A stretch of 64,000 nt of DNA, taken from assembly GCA_032622095.1 (NCBI GenBank), contig CP136069.1:44060194-44124193 (forward strand). The letters are read 5' to 3'. Under the pieces are notes generated by a model that had not been told where the DNA came from, did no database searches, and worked only from the letters and a program-made list of their open reading frames with translations. This document shows positions 1-9,043 of this stretch, piece by piece. Within the stretch, counting starts at the first letter, position 1, and every line of letters begins with the position of its first letter. The position numbers were made by a program, and so were the translations under genes. Source of the DNA: Siphonodentalium dalli. Taxonomy: Eukaryota > Mollusca > Scaphopoda > Gadilida > Siphonodentaliidae.

Positions 1-35
1 TGTGAAGACAACATCAGTTTTCATTTCTCTTACAG

Positions 36-127
36 GTGTTTGGTAACATACGTTTGGATTCCAATACAGATATCAATCGACACAATAACTTCAGAAGCTT
101 CCCTAGTGCCTTGCTACTTCTGTTTAG
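36..127 (+). CDS. Cav2: Cav2 exon: domain IV S5 to pore-helix linker
   Basis: This internal exon of a voltage-gated calcium channel alpha-1 subunit is preceded by a pyrimidine-rich tract ending in TACAG and followed by GTGAGA. It reads in frame from its first base as [20 protein letters not shown] and on to LLLLFR, then leaves two bases (AG) of a split Arg codon. In calcium channels this text is the extracellular stretch after S5 of domain IV leading to the pore helix, next to the selectivity filter. Upstream exons for domains I to III and the voltage sensor of domain IV lie outside the window. The split codon is completed by the first base of either alternative pore exon downstream. Confidence 0.93.
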
Positions 128-135
128 GTGAGACG

Positions 136-210
136 GTGCAGCTCGATGGTTTAGTGGTTAGATCGTTCTGCTTGTAACACTGTCAACACAGCAATTTGAG
201 TCTCCACCCG
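136..210 (+). mobile_element. Degenerate tRNA-derived SINE-like head
   Basis: The stretch GCTCGATGGTTTAGTGGTTA resembles the acceptor/D-arm and A box of a tRNA (TGGTTTAGTGG), and about 40 bases on CAATTTGAGTCTCC is a poor match to the B box GGTTCGANTCC. No clean cloverleaf can be drawn, so a tRNA-derived SINE relic is more likely than a tRNA gene. It begins about 10 bases after the exon donor. Confidence 0.4.
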
Positions 211-265
211 CTTGTTGACTACTGACTTTCCCCACAAAAGTGGTCTGTTCGCAAAATTATTGAAC

Positions 266-334
266 AATTTACCTCAAAAGTCACTTCTTGAAGAACACAA
301 GATAATTTACCTCAAAAGTCACTTCTTGAAGAAA
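266..334 (+). repeat. 38-bp direct repeat, 1.8 copies
   Basis: AATTTACCTCAAAAGTCACT begins at 266 and again at 304, each time followed by TCTTGAAGAA. The period is 38 bp and the shared part is essentially identical, so this is a recent local duplication. Confidence 0.8.
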
Positions 335-654
335 TGAAAAAAATATTTCATTTTACCTGGCTTAGTTCATAATAATTGAAGATTTACTGGTAGTATTGAC
401 AAAAAATTCCTCTGTGGAAAAACTAATTTTGTTAATATAAAAATATTCACCTAAGCACCTCAGAGATAGCTAACTTTAAATTGAAGACTGCCAATTTGGG
501 CATACAGTTTCAATTTTCTTCAGAAAAAATTATCTAAATTGATAATAATTAGCCAAAAGGCACATATTAGTGATGATTAATTCAATCTTTATATACATTG
601 AGTTTATCAGGTATTTCCCCAAAATTTGTGCAAGTGACCGGGATATAGAGAATA

Positions 655-793
655 CCTACGAGTTTTGGTTGAATACCCGAATTATCTCATTCGTGGGTGC
701 AAGGAAGTACATAATTTCCACGAGCGGCTGCAATTCTGTACTTCCTTGCACCCACGAATGAGATAATCCGGGTATTCAACCAAAACCCGTAGG
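655..793. mobile_element. Foldback element, 139 bp
   Basis: CCTACG at 655 pairs with CGTAGG at 793 and the arms stay complementary, with a few mismatches, in to GTACTTCCTTGC near 740. The loop is only about 25 bases. It looks like a palindromic MITE; no second copy is seen in the window, and an apparent reading frame across it is a by-product of the palindrome. Confidence 0.75.
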
Positions 794-1190
794 TTTTCTT
801 TTTATTATATGCGCTATAAACCGCACCAAAACTGCTAATTTTGTCCTACAGTTCACTTCAAATTGTTAGAAAGCTTCGACATTTGCATTTTGTTTACATT
901 CCATCAATTGATTTGCTCACCACTGAATGACAAATATCGAGCATAGCCGCCATAAGAAATAGTCCCCATTGTTTTATTCTGAAATGATGCGAGAAAATTA
1001 ATGTATACATAATTTAGTGATAAGAATATATTAAACCAAATGAGTTAACATTATAACAATTAAATAACAGTTTATGAACCGTGAAAATCAATAATTAAAA
1101 CAATAGTCCGGCTGTTATTGATACGCTTTGAAACTTAATGTGATTCGCCGCTATAAACCGGAAGTGATCTCCGAAAAAGTAATACTATTG

Positions 1191-1256
1191 TGTTATCCAT
1201 CGAGTCGGTCAGTGTTATCCATCGAGTCGGTCAGTGTTATCCATCGAGTCGGTCCA
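1191..1256 (+). repeat. 22-bp tandem repeat, 3 copies
   Basis: TGTTATCCATCGAGTCGGTC plus AG is repeated three times without a mismatch except at the very end. It is GC-richer than the surrounding intron. Confidence 0.9.
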
Positions 1257-1715
1257 GGCGATGGATATAACGCTCTACGCCACGGCAATTTCCCACTATT
1301 TAATGGGGAAGCATATAATAAAATAGTGTAATATTTAAAGACATATTATGTACTTTTTCGGGTGCGTGAAACTGATAAGTAAATAATCAGGCACTATGTC
1401 AATTGGAGGAATGCAACATTCTACTAACACCGCCAAAAATCTGAAGCAAATCGACCATACCACTCCATAGAAAACATCGTCTGAACTATGCTCAATTGTA
1501 AATATTTACTACTCGATTCGGGACGCATCTATCGGCAATAAACTAATGAAAACGATTTCACCATCAAGAGTCACTGCATTTAATTAATAATTAGAATGAT
1601 GGTGTGTGTTGTCAATTTAGTTATACTATTGTAAAAATAACTACTTTGAACAAGATTATTTTCCATTTCTATATTTGATCACCCAAGCGGAGTGTTTCAC
1701 ATCACTGAATAAAAC

Positions 1716-1877
1716 CTTCAGGATTTAGTCGGAAATATGGCTAGTTGCCATTCATCGGAAAGCTCTCGACGAGAGCTTTCCGATGAATGGCAACAAGCCA
1801 TATTTCCGACTAAATCCTGAAAAGTTACCCATAATTCTGCTGTGGTTAAGAAGTCGATTAATTAGAGCATTACTGTA
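1716..1877. mobile_element. Family A palindromic MITE, left end missing
   Basis: The left arm starts inside the family consensus (TTCAGGATTTAGTCGG) and the right arm is complete to GCATTACTGTA. The inner stem GAAAGCTCTCGACGAGAGCT is intact. The element ends 80 bp before alternative pore exon a. Confidence 0.9.
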
Positions 1878-1957
1878 TGCGCTAAAACTCCAACAAACAT
1901 CCGATTTTGCCAAAAATGTTGGCTTCTGCTCATAAATATCTTGTTTATATATTTAAG

Positions 1958-2129
1958 GTGCGCTACAGGAGAGAACTGGCAGTTGATTATGTTATCATGT
2001 CTGGGTGGGCAGGCATGTGATCCAGAATCACTGCCAGTCAACGCCACTCTGAAAGGAGAAACCAACACGTGTGGGCTGCCAATAGCTTATACCTACTTCG
2101 TGTCTTTCATCTTCTTTTGTTCCTTTCTG
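1958..2129 (+). CDS. Cav2: Cav2 alternative exon a: domain IV filter, turret and S6
   Basis: A 172-nt exon (acceptor TTTAAG, donor GTACGT). Its first base completes the Arg codon of the previous exon, then it reads [17 protein letters not shown]; the Glu at 1971-1973 is the domain IV member of the EEEE selectivity ring. A cysteine-bearing extracellular loop with [20 protein letters not shown] follows, including an NAT glycosylation sequon, then [19 protein letters not shown], the start of S6. It ends on a codon boundary, ready for the MLNLFVAV exon. A near-copy of the same length and phase follows 45 bases on. Using both would shift the frame (172 is not a multiple of three), so the pair should be mutually exclusive. 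The acceptor has a weak pyrimidine tract. Confidence 0.9.
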
Positions 2130-2174
2130 GTACGTACTATTGACAAAATGTAAACCGTTTTTTTCACATTGCAG
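2130..2174 (+). other. 45-nt spacer between alternative exons
   Basis: The spacer starts with a good donor (GTACGT) and ends with a strong pyrimidine tract and acceptor (TTTTTTTCACATTGCAG). At 45 nt it is probably too short for a donor and branch point to be used together, which would prevent exon a from being joined to exon b. Confidence 0.75.
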
Positions 2175-2346
2175 GTGTGCTACAGGAGAGAACTGGCAGT
2201 TAATTATGTTATCGTGCCTGGGTGGGTCGCCATGTGATCCGGAATCACTGACCATTAATGACACTCTGAGTGGAGAAACCAACAAATGTGGGCTGCCGAT
2301 AGCTTATACCTACTTCGTGTCTTTCATTTTCCTTTGTTCTTTCCTG
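2175..2346 (+). CDS. Cav2: Cav2 alternative exon b: domain IV filter, turret and S6
   Basis: A second 172-nt copy of the pore exon with the same phases (acceptor TTGCAG, donor GTATGT). Filter and pore helix are identical to copy a ([17 protein letters not shown], filter Glu at 2188-2190). There are eight residue differences: seven in the extracellular loop (SP for QA, T, I and D in the NDT sequon region, S for K, K for T) and one in S6 (Leu for Phe before CSFL). Both copies keep the loop cysteines and a sequon, so both look functional. The DNA differs mainly at synonymous sites, implying an old duplication under constraint. The acceptor is better than that of copy a. Confidence 0.9.
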
Positions 2347-2496
2347 GTATGTATCGTTGATCAATTTTTTTTAGTTTTGTTATTTTTGTTGCTTATTTTA
2401 CATCGAGAAAAAAAGTTTGGTATGAATTATCATTTCCTTATTTTATGCAACTGCATGTGTAGTGAACGGGGCGCAAACATTTTATGAGAATAGTGT

Positions 2497-2655
2497 TACA
2501 GTAATGCCCTAAATAATTGACTCCTTAACCACAGCAGAATTATGGGTAATTTTTCAGGATTTAGTCGGAAATATGGCTTGTTGCCGACTAAATCCTGAAA
2601 AGTTATCCATAATTCTGCTGTGGTTAAGGAGTCGATTATTTAGGGCATTACTGTA
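2497..2655. mobile_element. Family A palindromic MITE, short form
   Basis: Complete ends (TACAGTAATGCCCTAA and its complement) with the central CATTCATCGGAAAGC stem deleted, leaving 159 bp. The TA at both ends fits a TA target duplication. Confidence 0.92.
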
Positions 2656-2695
2656 TATCGATCATCAGAATTGACCATCGGAATTGGCTTGTTGT

Positions 2696-2938
2696 TTAAC
2701 CCTTCATGATGGGAGCTGCACATTAAAGATCCTGTGCCAGTGCATTCTCTTATATATTCAAATCTCACATCGGGAGCCTCGCATATATAAGAGAATGCAA
2801 CGGCTTACCAGGTCAAGGTAAATATTGTTAGGCCAATGTATTCTCTTATATAATCGAGGCTCAATGGAAGACTCACATATATAAGAGAATGAACAGGGTT
2901 TTCGCAAAATTTCAGGAAGCTCCTGTCATTGAAGGGTA
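2696..2938 (+). mobile_element. Family B TTAA element (double hairpin)
   Basis: Starts TTAACCCTTCATGATGGGAG and ends near GAAGGGTAA. Two hairpins of the TTCTCTTATATA type lie inside: the first with a CAGTGCATT arm, the second with CAATGTATT, in opposite orientation to each other. Confidence 0.88.
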
Positions 2939-3317
2939 AAAATTGTATTGTCATCGGGAGTTCTGTTGTTTGTCATTGGAAAGTGGGTGTTTGTTGACTA
3001 AAGTTGATTTTGAAGAACCATTTGAAAGGTTTAAAATAACCAGGTCAATGACAATGTGACATCAATGACCATTTTCTTTATTCATAAGTTGCCCTAGTTC
3101 TTCAAAAAAGCAGATGAGAATTTAGCACATTTTTATATTGACCTAAACTAGCTGTAATATAGCGAAACCTCTCTATTAAGTAGAGACTTTTTGAAAAATC
3201 ACAGTTTCAATTAATGGATGCAAATAGGATAGGTTCTGTGATACGCATCACTCACAGAATCTCAAAATTGGTGTAATCACAGGAAAGCATGCCATTGCTT
3301 CCATAGGATCTGAACTT

Positions 3318-3572
3318 GATGATGTTTGCGTCTCACATGGACTGTAGAGTTTTATTTTCGTTACTGCATCTTTCTGTAGTTCACGGGTCAGGAATATCAG
3401 GTAGTTGCATGTGTTAAGGTTTTTAGAAATAGTTTTAGTAAGAATAATGAACCAGATTATGTTTGCATCTCACATGGTCTCTAGAGTTTTATTTTCGTAA
3501 TCGTATTTTATGTTATATCTGTTATACGTAGTTTATGGATTAGGAATAACAGGCACTATTGGTTGCATGTGT
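3318..3572 (+). repeat. Diverged tandem duplication, about 140-bp period
   Basis: GATGATGTTTGCGTCTCACA near 3318 and GATTATGTTTGCATCTCACA near 3457 begin two related stretches that both contain TAGAGTTTTATTTTCGT and later GTTGCATGTGTT. The copies differ by substitutions and indels. Confidence 0.65.
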
Positions 3573-3621
3573 TCCTGTTCATAGAAAAGTACAAAGATTT
3601 AGACTGATTAATATATGCCTT

Positions 3622-3822
3622 CCTCAATATTACAAAGCATATTTGGATATTTCGTTGTAGTTATACCAGGACAGCTAACATATTTCTAACTCTTAAAGTG
3701 ACCAAAGGCATTCACTGTGGGTCCTCAATATTACAAAGCATATTTGGATATTTCGTTGTAGTTATACCAGGACAGCTAACATATTTCTAACTCTTAAAGT
3801 GACCAAAGGCATTCACTGTGGG
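3622..3822 (+). repeat. 101-bp tandem duplication
   Basis: CCTCAATATTACAAAGCATA begins at 3622 and again at 3723, and the copies look identical through CATTCACTGTGGGT. The second copy runs into the left part of a family J element, so the duplication took in its edge. Confidence 0.92.
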
Positions 3823-4353
3823 TAAATGTGCAAAATTAAAAAAATCTGTTAAAACATCACCACTCGCAGTGGGTAAATGTGCAAAATTTAAAATTCTGTA
3901 AAAAAATCACCCACAAGAAGAACTTGAAGAAATACAGTAATGCTCTAATTAATCGACTCCTTAACCACAGCAGAATTATGGGTAACTTTTCAGGATTTAG
4001 TCGGAAATATGGCTTGTTGCCATTCATCGGAAAGCTCTCGGCGAGAGCTTTCCGATGAATGGCAACAAGCCATATTTCCGACTAAATCCTGAAAAGTTAC
4101 CCATAATTCTGCTGTGGTTAAGGAGTCGATTAATTAGAGCATTACTGTAGATAAACTTGGTTCTTATGTTCATTATTGATAGATCTCCAATAACGAAATT
4201 TCATGCATTGAAACCATTGTTATGTAAACAAAACTGTACAGTGATTTATCAAAAAACATCGCTAATCGCGTAGTAAGTTCAAATATTTTAGTCTAAATAT
4301 GATTTTTCAGAATTTTTGTCCATGCTTTGACCTTTTCCAATGTTTGCCATCAA
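3705..4353. mobile_element. Family J foldback element, interrupted by family A
   Basis: AAGGCATTCACTGTGGGTAA through AAGAAGAACTTGAAGAAA, then after a family A insertion AACTTGGTTCTTATGTTCAT and on to GACCTTTTCCAATGTTTGCC, matches the arms of the fuller copy near 26555-27330. Edges are approximate. Confidence 0.6.
3933..4149. mobile_element. Family A palindromic MITE, full length, nested in J
   Basis: A 217-bp near-perfect palindrome with ends TACAGTAATGCTCTAATTAA and its complement and apex CTCGGCGAG. Both arms carry the same GCTCTAATTAAT variant, so the arms agree with each other rather than with the family consensus. Confidence 0.95.
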
Positions 4354-5208
4354 GATTTGGTTAACTCTTTCTCCATTTATTCCTGATATATGGGATGACG
4401 TTACCCACCCCATTGAAATTTATTCATGATATATCGGGATAACGTCACACACCCTGTAGACGGATATTCCCAGTATATCTTGATGACGCTCTCGCCATTA
4501 TCAAAGACAGATTTCTTCGCTCTTTGAACTTATGACATCTGTCATATATCCATAAATAATAAAATAAATTGAGCAGAATTAAATTAAATTATGTTTGTGA
4601 TGTTCCTATGATGATTATTATCCTATTTGATTGCCATTTAATTAAACAGTATACAATATGAACCCACAATGTAAAATTGTAAACATATTAAATGAATTGA
4701 CATTCAAACTGAAAGCGAAAATTGAGTTCCAAGAATATGGAATTCTACCTGACCTCTGAATAATACGCAAGGTTAATACAGAAAATAGTTCCCAAATAAA
4801 TCACTGCTTAATTGTTTTTATTACTCATAGAGCCATTTTTTTATGAATGAAATAAGGTAAATCTGCTAAATATGACTTAACTTACAGAAAGCGTTTAAAA
4901 AAATCGGTCCAGTATATAGAAACATATGTCTGCATTGTCAATTATTTGTTTGTGCCTGCTGCATGAGACTTCTGTGTAGTTGCATGTTGGATGACCTATT
5001 TCTCTGGAATCACTGATGTTACCAGCCAATGAATCTATTGGTACCCAAAAATAAACTCAGTTTCACGCGATGTGCATCCATTTAGTATTGAAAGGGTTAA
5101 CTTTGCAATTATAGTTTTAAGGTATGAAACAGATTGTGCATTCGGAGCCACATCATGCCCAGGACATGATTTGTCACAATAAAGTTATACTACTGCTCCC
5201 GTCAAATC

Positions 5209-6023
5209 TTAACCCTTTCTATACTAAATGGATTCCCCCATCAGTTATAAAAGTACACCCTGGAATGGTCTATTATTCATCTGGAGGTATGTTCAGGAAT
5301 TAGAAGCAGAAGACATTCAGAGAAACTGATAATTATTTTATAATATTTACACTCACACATGCATGCGCTCTGTGGAACATTAATGCAGGACGTTGGTTGG
5401 TAGAAATTACGTCACATGACATCGCACGCAGATCCCTACTTGCTTCCATATTGTGTTTTACGCAACTTTTGGAAATGGACGCTAAATGCTCTTTTAATAA
5501 CTCAGTTGAGTATAAATCTGAGTAATCAATGTTGATTTTGTTGCGTTCCATAGAGTATGGATGCAAGTTGGTCTGACATTTATGTGTGGAACGCTTTCGC
5601 AGTCAAACAAATCAACATCCGACAATTTCTTAACTCTTTCAGTGCCAAGTCCGATTTTTGTATCAACCGATATTTCCTTGATCATTTTTCAAATTTATTG
5701 ATTATAATAATGTGATACATTGATGTAAAGAGCTCTTAGAGCTCTTTCCATCAATGTATCACATTATTATAATCAATAAATTTGAAAAATGATCAAGGAA
5801 ATATCGGTTGATACAAAAATCGGACTTGGCACTGAAAGGGTTAAAGTGCAGAAGGACTCCTGTTCATTGGATTGGAAATGTTTAGATAATTTATTCAACG
5901 AGCAGCATATGGCTGTTATAGGCCGTTTGTTAAATAGGTTGTTTTTTTAACTTATTATCTAAACATTTTAGATAATTTCCAAATGGAACTACTTGTCAAT
6001 GAGTATTTAGTAAAAGGGATTAA
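5209..6023 (+). mobile_element. Family F TTAA element, split by later insertions
   Basis: The left part starts TTAACCCTTTCTATACTAAA and runs to about 5330. The right part (GTGCAGAAGGACTCCTGTTC, the AAATGTTTAGATAA palindrome and GAGTATTTAGTAAAAGGGAT) resumes at 5845. Between them lie about 300 bp of unassigned sequence and the perfect palindrome at 5630-5844. Confidence 0.65.
5630..5844. mobile_element. Perfect 215-bp palindrome with TTAA ends
   Basis: TTAACTCTTTCAGTGCCAAG pairs with CTTGGCACTGAAAGGGTTAA, and the arms appear complementary base for base to the centre AGAGCTCTTAGAGCTCT. The ends and the GATACAAAAATCGGACTTGG inner text are those of the family D right end, present here on both sides. 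It looks like a right-end palindromised relative of D and, with near-identical arms, a young or gene-converted copy. Confidence 0.9.
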
Positions 6024-6162
6024 AATTGATGAAGTTTACTTCTTGCATGCTCGCCAGCATTTGATTTTGCTAATTGTATTTGTCGTCTTATCAGTGTCTA
6101 GAATATGAGGCAGTATTAGTCACATGTGCTCCAGTCAAACAGTAAAACACAGAACTGCACAT

Positions 6163-6375
6163 GCAAGTCTGCAAATAGTGTGTCTGTCATTTGCAGAATG
6201 AGGTCCCCAGATGTTGAATTTAGTGGTACTATCCCGCACGGCAGTTGAGGCCTAAGCAGAATGGTGTCCCTTGAGGGTGAATTTGGTGATGCAAGCCCAT
6301 ATGGGATAGCGTCATTAAATTCATTCTCTACGGACCTCATTATGAAAATTTCAGACACACTAAATTCAGGCTTGA
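6163..6375. mobile_element. Family E hAT-like MITE
   Basis: CAAGTCTGCAAATAGTGTGT to the complementary CTAAATTCAGGCTTG, with hairpins of the CAGAATGAGGTCC type. About 30 bp of near-identical sequence (AGTCAAAC.GTAA.ACACAG then AACTGCACATG) flanks both sides, at 6132-6162 and 6376-6407, much longer than the usual 8-bp target duplication. Confidence 0.75.
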
Positions 6376-6460
6376 GTCAAACGGTAATACACAGAACTGC
6401 ACATGTGGTTGGGTTGCCGTCTGCTTATGGCATGAGTGCAATGGCATAAGGATATACCTC

Positions 6461-6896
6461 AAGATGTCTGAAAATAATGGTGCCAGACATTTGCAAAATG
6501 AGGTCCCCAGAGGGTGAATATAGTGACACTACCCATACAGCAGGCCAGCATCACTAAATTAACCCTCTGGGGACCTCATTCTGCTTAGACCTCATCTTCT
6601 CTGGAAAGTATCTTTATTATCAAGTTTTAAATTTCTTTAGTTTCTCTATAGTTTCTCTATATCCCCATAGTGGCAGATGACACAATGCATAATCGAGGTG
6701 CCCAATGGGTGCACATCTCCATCTTCACCATCTGGTAACTTACTTCTGAGTCTAGGTCTCCAATAGCAGATGATGCCATGTAGGTCTTCAGACGATGCAT
6801 TTGGTGATGCTAGTCCACTGTAGGGGGTAGCATCACTAAATTCACCCTCTGGGGACCTCATTCTGCAAATGTCCAGCACCATATTTTCAGGCCTGC
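6461..6896. mobile_element. Family E hAT-like MITE, long form
   Basis: Two CAGAATGAGGTCCCCAGAGG hairpins are separated by about 200 bp of unique family sequence (CTCATCTTCTCTGGAAAGTA; TGCATAATCGAGGTGCCCAA). The ends read GTGCCAGACATTTGC and GCAAATGTCCAGCAC. The terminal bases are degraded, so no target duplication is clear. Confidence 0.8.
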
Positions 6897-7063
6897 ACAA
6901 GATGCCTCATGTGTTATCCAACTGTGTTCACAAGAGTTTCATTAGCTATCTGCCTGGAACACATGTTTGCAGTTCTGTATTTATTACACACTAAACCGAC
7001 ATCTCCTAACAAATGTTATCCAAAGGATTTTCTTATCCTGTCATGATTGATTATACTTTTATA

Positions 7064-7392
7064 TTAACCCTTTACCCAACAAACCGGCCAAAACTGGCCA
7101 AATAAAGCTGCAACAGCCTAAATTATCTTGGGTCTGTCTCAATAAAACCATACAAATATGGATATCATTGGAACCGGCTCATTGACCACATTGTGATGGT
7201 TACAGTTATGCCCTGTGCCAATGCATTCTCTTATATATGCGAGTCGACCATAGGTCGCCTCGCATATATAAGAGAATGCATTGGCCTAAAAAAAATATAA
7301 TTTTTATTGTGTTAAGCCAATGCATTCTCTTATATATCGCATATATAAGAGAATGCATTGGCACAGGGCCCTTCTGTTGGGTAAAGGGTTAA
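7064..7392 (+). mobile_element. Family C TTAA element
   Basis: Starts TTAACCCTTTACCCAACAAA and ends CTGTTGGGTAAAGGGTTAA. Contains two inverted hairpins with the GTCGACC/GGTCGCC apex; the second has lost its apex. Its final TTAA is also the first TTAA of the next element. Confidence 0.92.
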
Positions 7393-7656
7393 GCCTTTCA
7401 TGACTGGAGCTGCGCTGGTGCACCATTAAAGATCCTGTGCTGGTGCATTCTCTTATATATGCGAGTCTCCTGTAGGGAACCTCGCATAAAAAGAGAATGC
7501 ATTGGCTTACAATGTCAAGGTAAACATTGTTATGCCAAAGTAATATCTTATATATGCAAGGCTCCCTATTGGAGACTCACATATATAAGAGAATGCATTG
7601 GCACAGGGTTTTTGCACAATTTCAGGAAGCTCCATAGCCAGTCATGGAAGGGTTAA
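7389..7656 (+). mobile_element. Family B TTAA element, abutting family C
   Basis: Starts TTAAGCCTTTCATGACTGGA and ends CAGTCATGGAAGGGTTAA. Both hairpins are decayed (CCTCGCATAAAAAGAG; CCAAAGTAATATC). It shares one TTAA with the preceding element, so one inserted at the edge of the other. Confidence 0.9.
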
Positions 7657-7794
7657 AGTTCTGGTTTCAGTGTTGAGTCAAACGTCATCTATGTTGTGAC
7701 ATCAATATCATTATTTTCCAAACACATGTCACATGTGTGGAACTGATTTAAAATATCTCACATATATGAGATGCGTGGTCAATGTGATTTTTAG

Positions 7795-7905
7795 TGACAG
7801 GTACAGGTATAGGCTGTATGTGACAGCTATATGTCAGTGTAGGCCATATGTGACAGCTATGTCTGTGTAGGCCGTATGTGACAGATATGTCAGTGTAGGC
7901 TGTAT
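7795..7905 (-). repeat. 28-bp minisatellite, minus-oriented block
   Basis: About four units of AGTGTAGGCCGTATGTGACA plus GCTATGTC, the reverse complement of the unit that fills 8376-8743 and 8961-9026. A family F fragment separates the two orientations. Confidence 0.85.
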
Positions 7906-7909
7906 GTAT

Positions 7910-8066
7910 TTCTATACTCAATGGATTCTCCCATTCAGTTATAAGAGTATACATTGGAATCATTTATTCTTCATTTGTAGGGGTGTTCAGACGACAGACA
8001 GAAAAACAGAAATACAAGAGCAGAATGTTACATATTCATTGGCGGGAAACATGGAATAGTCAAACA
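7910..8066 (+). mobile_element. Family F-like element, partial
   Basis: CTATACTCAATGGATTCTCC through ATGTTACATATTCATTGGCG and GGAAACATGGAATAGTCAA. Shares the left half of family F but has the alternative right part also seen at 9826-10010. Confidence 0.65.
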
Positions 8067-8110
8067 CATACAATGACATAGCTGTCACATACGGCCTATA
8101 CTTACATAAC

Positions 8111-8258
8111 TGGAAATATGGCTTGTTGCCATCCATCGGAAAGCTCTTACTGAGAGCTTTCTGATGAATGGCAACAAGCCATATTTCCGACTAAATCCTG
8201 AAAAATTACCCATAATTCCGCTGTGGTTAAGGAATCGATTATTTAGAGCATTACTGTA
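8111..8258. mobile_element. Family A palindromic MITE, left end missing
   Basis: Begins within the left arm at TGGAAATATGGCTTGTTGCC and keeps the whole right arm to CATTACTGTA-type TTACTGTA. Confidence 0.88.
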
Positions 8259-8375
8259 TCTATGGTTGTTTTATGGGAGTTACCCTCAGCATGACAGCTA
8301 ATACAGTTGTGACTAGTTTTATGAAACATGTTTTTAGAGACGTTTCGCAAAACACACAGATAGAATACACATAGA

Positions 8376-8743
8376 ATGACAAAGCTGGCACATACGGCCT
8401 ATACTTACATAACTGTCACATGTGGTTTACACTGACATAGCTGTCACATATGACCTACACTGACACAGCTTTCACATATTGCCTACACTGACATAGCTAT
8501 CACATACTGCTCACACCGACATACATGTAGCTGTCACTACACTGACATAGCTGTCACATATGGCCTACACTGACATAGCTGTCCCATACGGCCTACACTG
8601 ACATAGCTGTCCCATACGGCCTACACTGACATAGATGTCACATACGGCCAACACTGACATAGCTATCACATATGGCCTACACTGACAGAGCTGTCACATA
8701 CGGCCTACACTGACATAGCTATCCCATACGGCCTACACTGACA
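8376..8743 (+). repeat. 28-bp minisatellite, plus-oriented block
   Basis: About 13 units of GACATAGCTGTCACATACGG plus CCTACACT, with frequent CACAT/CCCAT exchange and some shortened units. The array is cut by a family A insertion and resumes at 8961. Confidence 0.93.
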
Positions 8744-8960
8744 TACAGTAATGCCCTAAGTAATCGACCTCTTAACCAAAGCAGAATTATGGGTAACTTT
8801 TCAGGATTTAGTCGGAAATATGGCTTGTTGCCATTCATCAGAAAGCTCTCGCCGAGAGCTTTCCGATGAATGGCAACAAGCCATATTTCCGACTAATTCC
8901 TGAAAAGTTACCCATAATTCTGCTTTGGTTAAGAGGTCGATTACTTAAGACATTACTGTA
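8744..8960. mobile_element. Family A palindromic MITE inserted in minisatellite
   Basis: A complete 217-bp palindrome (ends TACAGTAATGCCCTAAGTAA and complement; apex CTCGCCGAG) interrupts a repeat unit between GACA and TCTGTCCCAT, so the element is younger than the array. Confidence 0.95.
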
Positions 8961-9026
8961 TCTGTCCCATACGGCCTACACTGACATAGCTGTCCCATAC
9001 GGCCTACACTGACATAGCTGTCACAT
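8961..9026 (+). repeat. 28-bp minisatellite continuing to the acceptor
   Basis: Two and a half more units (TCTGTCCCATACGGCCTACA...) end at GCTGTCACAT, 17 bp before the next Cav2 exon. The likely branch-point region of that exon is therefore made of repeat sequence. Confidence 0.9.
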
Positions 9027-9043
9027 TTCTATTATATTTTCAG

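Larger units (their letters stand above)
128..1957 (+). other. Intron before the duplicated pore exons
   Basis: Intron with donor GTGAGA. It holds a degenerate SINE-like head just after the donor, a 38-bp tandem repeat, a foldback at 655-793, a 22-bp triplication near 1191 and a truncated family A palindrome ending 80 bp before the next exon. In 800-1190 and 1257-1715 I see nothing recognisable. Confidence 0.85.
2347..9043 (+). other. Intron between pore exons and S6/EF-hand exon
   Basis: A 6.7-kb intron packed with elements of families A, B, C, D, E, F and J, plus a 28-bp minisatellite that reaches to 17 bp from the acceptor. In 2939-3317 and 4354-5208 nothing clear is seen beyond degenerate GATATAT/GATGACGTTA-type units near 4376-4490. 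Confidence 0.85.

Noticed and set aside
136-210. Functional tRNA gene
   Set aside because: The A box is good but the B box and stems do not hold, so only a tRNA-derived relic is supported.
8376-9026. CRISPR-like array
   Set aside because: The units are contiguous without unique spacers and the DNA is eukaryotic; it is a minisatellite.
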